Shown piece after piece: positions 42,996-50,866 of a DNA stretch of 62,658 nt. Each line of letters begins with the position of its first letter. Position 1 is the first letter of the stretch. This DNA comes from an uncultured Anaerolineae bacterium (GTDB lineage Bacteria > Chloroflexota > Anaerolineae > Aggregatilineales > Phototrophicaceae). The stretch lies in assembly GCA_937944445.1 (NCBI GenBank), contig CALDYP010000002.1, forward strand, positions 1-62,658, given 5' to 3'. The position numbers were made by a program, and so were the translations under genes. The notes under the pieces are model-generated. The model saw nothing but the letters and a program-made list of their open reading frames with translations. It was not told the origin of the DNA and made no database searches.

Positions 42996-43691
42996 ATGTC
43001 AGAGCGAGACTTACAACTTCAACGCGAGAACGCCAAGCGCATTCAGCGCGACGCCGAGCAGGAATCAACCCTGAGCCAAGCGCCGCTTGAGAGCACCCTC
43101 GGCAACCAAGCCATGCAGTCTCTCGTCACCGGCCAAGCGCCGCGTGGCGGCCTCGGCAGCTTCATCCAAGCCAAGATGAGCGTCAACGCGCCTAACGACG
43201 TTTACGAACAAGAGGCGGACGAAGTCGCAGAAAGCGTCGTCAGCCGCATGCGCGCGCCAGCGGTGCAGCGCGCGGGCGAAGAAGAAGAATTGCAGGCCAT
43301 GCCCATCCAGCGCGAGGGCGAAGAAGAAGAATTGCAGATGATGCCTATCCAGCGCAAGGACAGCGACGGCGGCTTTGAAGTGGACGGCGAGATCGAACAG
43401 CAGATCAACGAGACGCGCGGCCACGGCAGCAAGCTCGACGAGGGCACGCGCAGCAGCTTTGAGGGCGCGATGGGCTATGACCTGAGCGGCGTCACCATCC
43501 ACACCAGCGACCACGCCAGCCAGCTCAGCCGCAGCGTCGAAGCCAAAGCCTTCACCACCGGCAGCGACATCTACTTTGGCGAGGGCCAATACAACCCGAG
43601 CACCAGCGATGGGCAGCAGCTTCTCGCGCATGAACTCACGCACGTCGTGCAGCAAGGGCACTCACAACCGATCCAGCAACAAGAAGAATAG
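42996..43691 (+). CDS. DUF4157 (eCIS core domain) protein with HExxH motif
   Basis: A 231-residue protein. Residues about 150-225 form the DUF4157 core: SFEGAMGYDLSGVTIHTSDH, AKAFTTGSDIYFGEGQYNP and the zincin-like LLAHELTHVVQQ (HExxH). The N-terminal half is charged and contains two 14-residue repeats (GEEEELQAMPIQRE type). DUF4157 marks proteins associated with or loaded into eCIS particles, usually as the N-terminal part of longer toxins; here the chain ends soon after HExxH, so it is a stand-alone core. GAGGAGG precedes the ATG. Confidence 0.88.
   Translation: MSERDLQLQRENAKRIQRDAEQESTLSQAPLESTLGNQAMQSLVTGQAPRGGLGSFIQAKMSVNAPNDVYEQEADEVAESVVSRMRAPAVQRAGEEEELQAMPIQREGEEEELQMMPIQRKDSDGGFEVDGEIEQQINETRGHGSKLDEGTRSSFEGAMGYDLSGVTIHTSDHASQLSRSVEAKAFTTGSDIYFGEGQYNPSTSDGQQLLAHELTHVVQQGHSQPIQQQEE
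43275..43358 (+). repeat. Two 42-bp tandem repeats inside the DUF4157 gene
   Basis: Units 43275-43316 and 43317-43358 are nearly identical and encode GEEEELQAMPIQRE and GEEEELQMMPIQRK. They differ at only a few positions, including an Ala-to-Met change. The repeat keeps the reading frame and lies in the acidic linker before the core domain. Confidence 0.85.
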
Positions 43692-43698
43692 CTAACGG

Positions 43699-46600
43699 AT
43701 GACCGATCGCAGACTAGGCACGTTGATCGGGCAGTATCGGGTAGAAGCGCTGCTCGGTCAAGGCGGCATGGCGGCGGTCTACCAAGCAGAGGATGCCCGC
43801 TCAGGCCGCCGCGTTGCCATCAAACTGATTCACAGCCATCTGGCCTCTCAGAAGTCGATTCAAGAGGCCTTTATGCAAGAAGCGGCGCACATCGCGCGCT
43901 TGACGCACCCGAACGTCGTGCGCGTCATCAGCTTTGAGCGCGTCGATGATGAGCTACTGCTCGTGATGGAGCTGGCCACCGGCGGCAACCTGCGCCAGTA
44001 CATCAAGCGCATGGCCGAATCTGCTGAGCCGATTCCCCTGCTGCACGCGGTTGATGTGATCGTGCAGCTCGCCAACGCCATCCAATACGCACACCAACAG
44101 GGCATGTCGCACCGCGACCTGAAGCCTGAGAACGTCGTGCTGCACCCGTTCACCAGCGCGCCCGGCCTGTTCCCCTTTCGCCCGCTCATCACAGATTTTG
44201 GCCTCGCCCAGCTCAACGCCGCTGACGAGAACGCCATCACCGACCAGCCGATGGGCACATACGCCTACATGTCCCCAGAACAGACGCTGGCCGAGAAGAT
44301 CGACACCCGCACGGACATCTACTCGCTCGGCATCATGCTCTACGAGCTGACGGTGGGCCAACTGCCGTTTAAGCCCCAAACCATCGCCGAGGCGGCGCGC
44401 TTCCACGGGCGCGAGCCAGTGCCCGCGCCCTCGCGCCTCCTGCCCGATTTTCCGCCGCGCCTTGAGCAGATCATCCTCAAAGCCCTTGAGAAAGACCCTG
44501 ACCAGCGCTACCAAACGGCCGGCGAGTTCGCCAAAGCGCTGCTGAGCCTGCGCGGGAGCCTGATCAAGGCCAGCCCGCTAGATCGCACGAACGTCATCGA
44601 CGCCAGCACCGAGATGCGCCTTGTGGTCAGCTCTGGCGCTGCGCCTGTGGCAGATGACGACCATGCCACGCCCCCCCCTGAGGCCGAAGCGACGCCCCCT
44701 GAGGAACCCATCGCCGAGCCGCCCACGTCTGAACTGCCTGCCGCCCCAGCGCTGACAGCCCCACCCGACGAGCCGCCGGCCAATCCGCCGCCAGTCGCTC
44801 GCCCAGACACATCGACCGCGCCGCGCCGCCGTGCAGCTGGCCTGTTCGACGCCAAGACGGATTCCTTCCGAGCCAGCGAGCTGCGCCGCGCTATCGCCAG
44901 CGCTCAAGGCAGCCGCCCGCTGCTGGGGGAAGACGATGCGCTGTCGCGCACGACCCAGCGCCCGCCGCTCACAGCGCCCAGCGTGCCTAGCGATGCGCTG
45001 TCCGTCGAGGACAAAACGCCGCTGCCAGCCCCGCCCCTGTCCATCGAGGACAAAACGCCACCGCCAGCTCCGCCTCTGTCCGTCGAGGATAAGACGCCGC
45101 CGCCCAACACCGACCTTGCAGATTTGCCGCTCCCCACCGAGTGGCAGGAACCCGCCCCGCAAGCCGCCGCCCCATCCGGCACGCCGGTTGTGATCAAGCC
45201 CCAGCTTGAAGGCCTCATCACCGAGCGGCAGCGCCAGCCGCTGCCCCCACAGCCGCCGCGCATGTTGAAGATCAGCAAGAACGCGCCCCCCGCCGCCAGC
45301 GGAGACTACCTCATCGCCATGAACGTGCTGCGCCACACTTTCGCCTTCCCGCTCGACGGCGACACGTTCAGCGTCGGCACAGCCGAAGGGCAGACGATCC
45401 AGCTTGAGGCGCAGCAGCTCTCGCGTCAGCACGCCCTCATCCAGCGCATCGATGATGGCTTCATCGTGGTTGACCTCGAATCGACCAACGGCACGTGGGT
45501 CAACGATCAGAAGCTCACCCCCCAGCAGCCGACGCGCTGGAGCTACGGCGAAGTCTTCCGCATGGGCGATTATTGGATGACCATCCTAAAGGGCGAGGCC
45601 GCGCCAGATAAGCCGCAGTTTGCGCCCGCTGAGCCGCGCTCCCGCCCGCCGATCACGGTCACGGTCAGCAAACAGTCCAGCGGCGCAGCCCCCGTGCCGG
45701 TGAACGCCCCACGCCAACCCACAGTTAGCGGCACGTCCAGCGCCAACGCGGGGGCGGTCGCAGTGACGCCACCGCCTGCGCCGGCGTCGCCGCCCCCCGC
45801 TGCGCCACGTTCATCTACCGCCCAACCCGCCGCCCGCAGCGATACCCCTGTGCGCGGCACGCCCGCCCCCAAAGGCTTTGACGCCGCCCTTGATCGCACG
45901 ATCATCAGCATGGAGGAAGCCCAGTCCACCCTGCTAGACGAACCCAGCGGGTTAGTCGCCATCACCGACAAAGGCCTTGAGGGCAAGGTCATCCACAACT
46001 ACCGCCTTGACAAATTCCTCGGTCAGGGGGGGATCGCCTCAGTCTACGCCGCAACGGATCTGCGCCTCAATCGTCCCGTCGCGCTCAAGATCCTGCACGA
46101 GTCGCTCGCCGCGCAAGAGCCGTTCCGCAAGGCGTTCATCGAGCAGGCGCGCATCGCCACCACGCTCGAACATCCCAACGTCGTGCGCGTGCTGGCCTAC
46201 GATCAAAACGAAGACTACGTCTACATGGTGATGGAGCTGATCACCGGCGGCAGCCTGCGCCAGTACCTGCGCAAGCTGCGCCGTGAGGATCGCGTCCTGC
46301 CCTACACGCAGATCGTCGAGATGGGGCGGCAGCTAGCCGAAGGCCTGCACTACGCCCATCAGCAGGGGCTGCTGCACCGCGACATCAAGCCCGATAACAT
46401 CGTGCTGCGCGATCAAATGGCGGCGACCCTGCAACCCGTGCTGACCGACTTCGGCCTTGCGCAGGTCTCAGCCGGCGCCGTTGGCGAGACGTTCATCACC
46501 GATCAGCCGACCGTCACCTTTCCGTACATGTCGCCAGAAGCCGTGGTCGGCGCGCGCCAAGACACCCGCAGCGACGTTTACGAGATCGGCGTCATCCTCT

Positions 46601-49600
46601 ATGAACTGACCGTCGGGCAGGTTCCGTTCCAACCCCGCTCGATCGGCGAGGCGATCCGCATGCACACGCGCGAGCCAGTCGTGCGCCCGTCCGAGCTGCG
46701 CGCTGACGTGCCGCGCGACCTCGAACGGGTCATCATGCGCTGCCTCGAGAAAGACCCCAACAGCCGCTATCAGACGGCCATCGAGCTGGCGCGCACGCTG
46801 GAGGCGATCAGCAAATCCGCTGAGCAGAAAGATCAGTCGTTCTTCCAGCCGGTCATCGAAGACCCCAACAAGACGCAGATCATGAACGCGCCCATCGACG
46901 CGCAGATGCCCTACTTCACGCCCCAGCCCGTCACCGACGACCAGATCGGCTACGATCGCCTGCTGCTCTACAGCGAAAAATACCCGACCCGCGCCCTCCG
47001 CATTGATCGGGACATCGTCACATTGGGGCGCGACGCCAACAACACGATCGTGCTGGAGTGCCCCACGGCCTCGCGGCGGCACGCCCGCATCGAGCGCTTC
47101 TCAGGCGGCTTCCGCTTGATCGACCTCGGCAGCCGCAACGGGACGTACATCGCCTTGAATCGGCTGCTGCCCAACGTGGCTGAGGTGTGGGAACCCTCGC
47201 GCACCGTGCGCATCGGGGACTACTGGCTGCGCCTCGAGACGAACGTGCAGCCGCCGCGCGTTGTCTCTCACCAGCAGTTGATGCTGACCGACCTCGACGG
47301 CGACGCGCCCCCCACCAACGGCAGCTACAGCCAGCCCGCGGCCGCCCCTGCGATGGCCCCTCTGCCGCCGCCCCTCCACGACCGCATCGGCCTGAGCGTT
47401 ACCACCCCCGTGGTGACTGTCCAGCCCGGCCAGACTGTCAGCCTGTCGATGCAGATCCACAACCTGAGCAACCTCGTCGATCACTTCGTCATCAGCCTGC
47501 ACGGGCTGCCGTCAAGCTGGTATACGATCCACGCCGAGCCGATCTACCTGCTGCCGAACAACCGCGAGACGGCTTCGATCACGCTGCACCCGCCGCTGGC
47601 CAGCACGAGCAGCGCCGGCGCGCACGCCTTCGAGATCAGCGTGACCGCCCGCGCGCAGGGGATCAAATCAGTCGCGCAGCAGTGCGCCTTGAACATCCTG
47701 CCGTTCTACACCTTCAAGATCGCCCTCCAGCCGCAGCGCGTGCGCTCAGGTGGCCGCGCTGAACTAGAGATCACCAACACGGGCAACACCTACGACACCT
47801 ACACCGTTCAAGCGCGCGACCGCGAGATGGCCATCCGCTTCCAAGCCGACGGGCGACAGTTCTCGATCCCCCCGGGCCAGACTGACTACGTGGCCATTCG
47901 CATGGCGGCCCGTTCGCGCCCGCTCATCGGCGTGCAGAACGTCCTGCCGTTTGAGGTCATCGCCCACAGCCTCCAGCCCACCGTTCCCCCCCAGACGATC
48001 ACCGGTGAAGTCACCGTGAAGCCCTACTTCCCAGCGTGGATCATCAGCTTCTTGATGATCGGGCTGGTGTTCTGCGGCTTCTTGTTCTTCCTGCTCTACA
48101 ACGCTTACACCAACACCCTCTCCATCAACAACACGGCGACCGCCGCCGCCATCGCGTTGACGCTGTCGATCACGCCAACCCCCACGCCCACCCTCACGCC
48201 GACTTTCACGCCGACGCCCACCCCCACGCCGACCCTGACGCTGACCCCCTTCCCGACGATCTTCGGCAGCATGGGCGACATCTGCCCGGGGTCGCCGCCA
48301 ACGCGGCTGCGCGTGGGCATCGTGGGCAAGGTGGAAGAGGGCGGCGTCAACAACCGCCTGCGCGACGCGCCTAGCACCCAAGACGGCGCGATCATCGGCC
48401 TGCTGCCGCCCGGCTCCACCTTCCAGATCATCGGCGGCCCTACCTGCGACACGACCGAGTTCCTGCGCTGGTGGCAGGTCATCGCGGGCGGCCAAACCGG
48501 CTGGACAGCCGAAGGCAAAGGCGAGGAATACTACCTCGTGCCGGCGGATGGGCCGCCCGGCGCGTTCGCAGGCGCTGCCGCGGTGGCGGGCGGCACAGCC
48601 TCGCCACGCGTCAAAGGGGCCACTGACGCCGTGCTAGCCAGCCTGCCCCCTGCCGACGCGGGCGCGCTCGACCGGCAGCGCGTCGGCTTTCAACTGGCAG
48701 AGGCTACCAACGGCGCGCGCTGGCCAACCGCGCTCACCCTCGTCAACGCTACCGGCGCACGCTGGGTCAAAGTGCAAGTGAACTGGGCCGAGCTTCAGCC
48801 CAACGGGCCGAACGACACAGGGCCAGCCTTCCAAAGCTTGATCGCCAACTTGCAGGCCGCCCGTCAAAGCGGCCTGCGCGTCTTGGTTTCTATCGCCAAA
48901 GCCCCACAGTGGGCGCGTGCCGAGCGCTACCCCCGCAGCGGCCCGCCCGACGACCCGGCCGCCTTTGGCCGCTTCGTGACGCTGCTGCTCCAGCAGGCTG
49001 GCGGCAGTATCAACGCCGTCGAAATCTGGAACGAGCCGAACCTCGCCTATGAGTGGACGGGGGCGCTGCCACGCACGGGCGCGGCCTACATGCGCCTGTT
49101 CGACGCGGGCTATCGCGCCGTGCGGGCGGTCTCGTCCGATATAGTCGTCGTCACCGCCGGCCTCGCGCCCACGATTGACGGCGACCTCTCAACCGATGAT
49201 CGACGCTTCTTGCGGCAGATGATCGCCGCCGGCCTCGCCAACTACCGTGACATCGTCATCGGCGTGCACCCCTACGGCTGGGCCAACCCGCCCGACGTGC
49301 GCTGCTGCGTCGTGGTCGGCGAGCGCGGCTGGAACGACAGCCCCTACTTCTACTTCCTCGACAACCTCGAAATCACGCGCAGCATCCTCGCCGCGGGCGG
49401 CGTCACGCGCCCGCTGTGGATCACCGAGTTCGGCTACCCCACGTGGGACGATTTGCCCGGCCAGCCGCCTGAGGAGTGGTACGCCTACCTCTCAAGCGAG
49501 GAGCAGGCCAGCTTCTTAATGCGAGCCGTGCAAGTGGCGCACAACCTCGGCTACGTAGACAACGTGTTCCTGTGGAACCTCAACTTCGCCAGCGACGCCG

Positions 49601-49692
49601 AGCTAGCGCGCCGCAGCCCCTTCAGCGCTTTCAGCCTCGTGCTGCGCGACAGCGACCGCCGCCCCGCCTTCCAGCGCTTATTGGGGTCGTAG
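43699..49692 (+). CDS. Giant membrane protein: kinase-FHA-kinase-FHA-TM-SH3-glycosidase-like
   Basis: A single 1,997-residue open frame. Kinase 1 spans about 10-285 (GQGGMAAVYQA; K42; HRD D140; DFG D166). FHA 1 is about 545-630 (SRQHALIQ, STNGTWVND). Kinase 2 is about 765-1035 (GQGGIASVYAA; K797; HRD D895; DFG D917). FHA 2 is about 1095-1175 (TLGRDANNTIVL, SRRHARIE). Ig-like segments (about 1235-1430) precede one membrane helix (about 1448-1470), a Thr/Pro linker, a bacterial SH3-like domain (about 1528-1612) and a C-terminal (beta/alpha)8 glycosidase-like domain with WNEP (E1779) and WITEFGYP (E1910), the acid/base and nucleophile positions of GH clan A. If inserted inside-to-outside, both kinases are cytoplasmic and the glycan module extracytoplasmic. 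It follows the DUF4157 gene by 7 bases. Confidence 0.88.
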   Translation: MTDRRLGTLIGQYRVEALLGQGGMAAVYQAEDARSGRRVAIKLIHSHLASQKSIQEAFMQEAAHIARLTHPNVVRVISFERVDDELLLVMELATGGNLRQYIKRMAESAEPIPLLHAVDVIVQLANAIQYAHQQGMSHRDLKPENVVLHPFTSAPGLFPFRPLITDFGLAQLNAADENAITDQPMGTYAYMSPEQTLAEKIDTRTDIYSLGIMLYELTVGQLPFKPQTIAEAARFHGREPVPAPSRLLPDFPPRLEQIILKALEKDPDQRYQTAGEFAKALLSLRGSLIKASPLDRTNVIDASTEMRLVVSSGAAPVADDDHATPPPEAEATPPEEPIAEPPTSELPAAPALTAPPDEPPANPPPVARPDTSTAPRRRAAGLFDAKTDSFRASELRRAIASAQGSRPLLGEDDALSRTTQRPPLTAPSVPSDALSVEDKTPLPAPPLSIEDKTPPPAPPLSVEDKTPPPNTDLADLPLPTEWQEPAPQAAAPSGTPVVIKPQLEGLITERQRQPLPPQPPRMLKISKNAPPAASGDYLIAMNVLRHTFAFPLDGDTFSVGTAEGQTIQLEAQQLSRQHALIQRIDDGFIVVDLESTNGTWVNDQKLTPQQPTRWSYGEVFRMGDYWMTILKGEAAPDKPQFAPAEPRSRPPITVTVSKQSSGAAPVPVNAPRQPTVSGTSSANAGAVAVTPPPAPASPPPAAPRSSTAQPAARSDTPVRGTPAPKGFDAALDRTIISMEEAQSTLLDEPSGLVAITDKGLEGKVIHNYRLDKFLGQGGIASVYAATDLRLNRPVALKILHESLAAQEPFRKAFIEQARIATTLEHPNVVRVLAYDQNEDYVYMVMELITGGSLRQYLRKLRREDRVLPYTQIVEMGRQLAEGLHYAHQQGLLHRDIKPDNIVLRDQMAATLQPVLTDFGLAQVSAGAVGETFITDQPTVTFPYMSPEAVVGARQDTRSDVYEIGVILYELTVGQVPFQPRSIGEAIRMHTREPVVRPSELRADVPRDLERVIMRCLEKDPNSRYQTAIELARTLEAISKSAEQKDQSFFQPVIEDPNKTQIMNAPIDAQMPYFTPQPVTDDQIGYDRLLLYSEKYPTRALRIDRDIVTLGRDANNTIVLECPTASRRHARIERFSGGFRLIDLGSRNGTYIALNRLLPNVAEVWEPSRTVRIGDYWLRLETNVQPPRVVSHQQLMLTDLDGDAPPTNGSYSQPAAAPAMAPLPPPLHDRIGLSVTTPVVTVQPGQTVSLSMQIHNLSNLVDHFVISLHGLPSSWYTIHAEPIYLLPNNRETASITLHPPLASTSSAGAHAFEISVTARAQGIKSVAQQCALNILPFYTFKIALQPQRVRSGGRAELEITNTGNTYDTYTVQARDREMAIRFQADGRQFSIPPGQTDYVAIRMAARSRPLIGVQNVLPFEVIAHSLQPTVPPQTITGEVTVKPYFPAWIISFLMIGLVFCGFLFFLLYNAYTNTLSINNTATAAAIALTLSITPTPTPTLTPTFTPTPTPTPTLTLTPFPTIFGSMGDICPGSPPTRLRVGIVGKVEEGGVNNRLRDAPSTQDGAIIGLLPPGSTFQIIGGPTCDTTEFLRWWQVIAGGQTGWTAEGKGEEYYLVPADGPPGAFAGAAAVAGGTASPRVKGATDAVLASLPPADAGALDRQRVGFQLAEATNGARWPTALTLVNATGARWVKVQVNWAELQPNGPNDTGPAFQSLIANLQAARQSGLRVLVSIAKAPQWARAERYPRSGPPDDPAAFGRFVTLLLQQAGGSINAVEIWNEPNLAYEWTGALPRTGAAYMRLFDAGYRAVRAVSSDIVVVTAGLAPTIDGDLSTDDRRFLRQMIAAGLANYRDIVIGVHPYGWANPPDVRCCVVVGERGWNDSPYFYFLDNLEITRSILAAGGVTRPLWITEFGYPTWDDLPGQPPEEWYAYLSSEEQASFLMRAVQVAHNLGYVDNVFLWNLNFASDAELARRSPFSAFSLVLRDSDRRPAFQRLLGS
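45001..45108 (+). repeat. 39-bp tandem repeats in the linker before FHA 1
   Basis: Units at 45001-45039 and 45040-45078, plus a partial unit from 45079, encode SVEDKTPLPAPPL, SIEDKTPPPAPPL and SVEDKTPPP. They lie in the disordered Pro-rich linker of the giant kinase. The repeated Thr in EDKTP is a possible phosphorylation and FHA docking site (inference). Confidence 0.8.
48172..48252 (+). repeat. Thr/Pro-coding low-complexity repeat
   Basis: An imperfect array of ACGCC-type units encodes alternating Thr and Pro directly after the membrane helix of the giant kinase. It forms an extended stalk between membrane and SH3-like domain, a type of linker common in Chloroflexota surface proteins. Confidence 0.75.
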
Positions 49693-49693
49693 C

Positions 49694-50866
49694 CTACGCT
49701 TTCGTTTGCCACGGGAAGTAAACGTAGCTGATATGGGCTTGTGTCTCGCTCGTCAGACTACTGAGCAGCACCGGCTCTGGATGCTGGTTGTCCGTCACCC
49801 ACACGCCGCGCGCGTCCACCCGTTCGACGTACATCACGTGGCCGTAGACGCTGTGGGCGTAGGGGTGGTCGCGCTCCATCACCAGCACTGAGCCTTCGAG
49901 CGGCACATCCCCCACTTGCAAGCCGTACTGCGCCAAGCGGGCGACGTTGTCGTTCCACAGGTGGGCGTTGGTGGCCATACCGGGCGGGATGGCCATGCGC
50001 GACGCGACGTAGTGCACACAGTCCTGCGTGTTGTCGAGGACGGCCTGCGCCGTTTGGCCGTGTTCCATGCGGGCGATGAGCGGCACGTCCGCCGCTGCGC
50101 CGGGCATCACCCGCTGGAAGCGCTCGTGCAGCGCGTTGAACTCGGCTTCGGTGGCGGTGATCTGGGCGTTGAGGTGGTCGATCTGAGCGTCAAGGTCAGC
50201 GATGCGCCCTTGCAGCTCGGCCACCTGCGGGATCGCCTCCAGCCGCGCCTGCGGGTCAGCCGCTAGGATGCGGTTTGAGAGCGCGTTCAGCTCGGTTTGC
50301 TGCTGATCGCGCTCGCTCAGCAGGGCGTCGCGCAGGCTGTGGCTCGTTTGCAGCTTGTGGCGAGCGGCGTTCCAGTCCTCGTGCAGCGTGCGGTTGACCG
50401 CCGCCACGAACGGCACGCTGACCGCCCACGCGATCCCCGTCGGCGCAGCCATCTCCGGAGCGGGCGCGGTGGGCGCGGCGGCCAACATCCGCGCGAGGCG
50501 CTGCGCCCGACGTGACGGCGGCAGGATGTGGCTGCGCGTCGTGGTGATCGCAGCTGGCAGCGCGCCGCCCACCACCGCCACCGCGTCAACGTGTCCATCG
50601 CCCACTGCTGCGGCGATCTCGTCGTGGGCAGTTTGCAGCGCCTCGCCCATCTGGCGCAGCCCCGCCCCCAACCCGCTGACTGCCGCGCGCCGCCGCGTCA
50701 GCTCGTCCAGCAGCAGATAGACCGTTGGGCTTTCATAGCCGGTCAGCAGCAGGCTGTCGATCTCGCGCAGCGCCGCCTGCACCGACAGATCGACGCGCTC
50801 GGCGCTCCGTCGAAGCTGTTCCGCCCCGTTCTGAAGGCTCGTCAGCCGCGCCTCAAGCTCGCTCAT
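49694..50866 (-). CDS. Coiled-coil protein with C-terminal CHAP-like hydrolase domain
   Basis: A 390-residue protein. The first 100 residues are helical and WXG100/LXG-like in character. A Pro/Ala linker and a long coiled coil (about 165-245) follow. The C-terminal part (about 270-388) resembles a CHAP amidase/endopeptidase: Cys283 in NTQDCVHYVASRM, His343 in YGHVMYVE and Asp/Asn at 359-360. No signal peptide is present, consistent with export by the type VII-like machinery of the same operon. Start and stop are ATGA-coupled to the gene before it. It converges on the giant kinase gene with one base between the stop codons. Confidence 0.72.
   Translation of the reverse strand: MSELEARLTSLQNGAEQLRRSAERVDLSVQAALREIDSLLLTGYESPTVYLLLDELTRRRAAVSGLGAGLRQMGEALQTAHDEIAAAVGDGHVDAVAVVGGALPAAITTTRSHILPPSRRAQRLARMLAAAPTAPAPEMAAPTGIAWAVSVPFVAAVNRTLHEDWNAARHKLQTSHSLRDALLSERDQQQTELNALSNRILAADPQARLEAIPQVAELQGRIADLDAQIDHLNAQITATEAEFNALHERFQRVMPGAAADVPLIARMEHGQTAQAVLDNTQDCVHYVASRMAIPPGMATNAHLWNDNVARLAQYGLQVGDVPLEGSVLVMERDHPYAHSVYGHVMYVERVDARGVWVTDNQHPEPVLLSSLTSETQAHISYVYFPWQTKA

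Noticed and set aside
29028..43691. Interpretation as a contractile-tailed prophage
   Set aside because: There are no capsid, portal, terminase, integrase or lysis genes, while the AAA+ ATPase, DUF4255 and DUF4157 genes are specific to eCIS.
29028..43691. Interpretation as a type VI secretion system
   Set aside because: There are no TssJ/L/M membrane-complex or ClpV genes, and the sheath is a single phage-like protein rather than TssB/TssC. Only the phospho-control resembles type VI.
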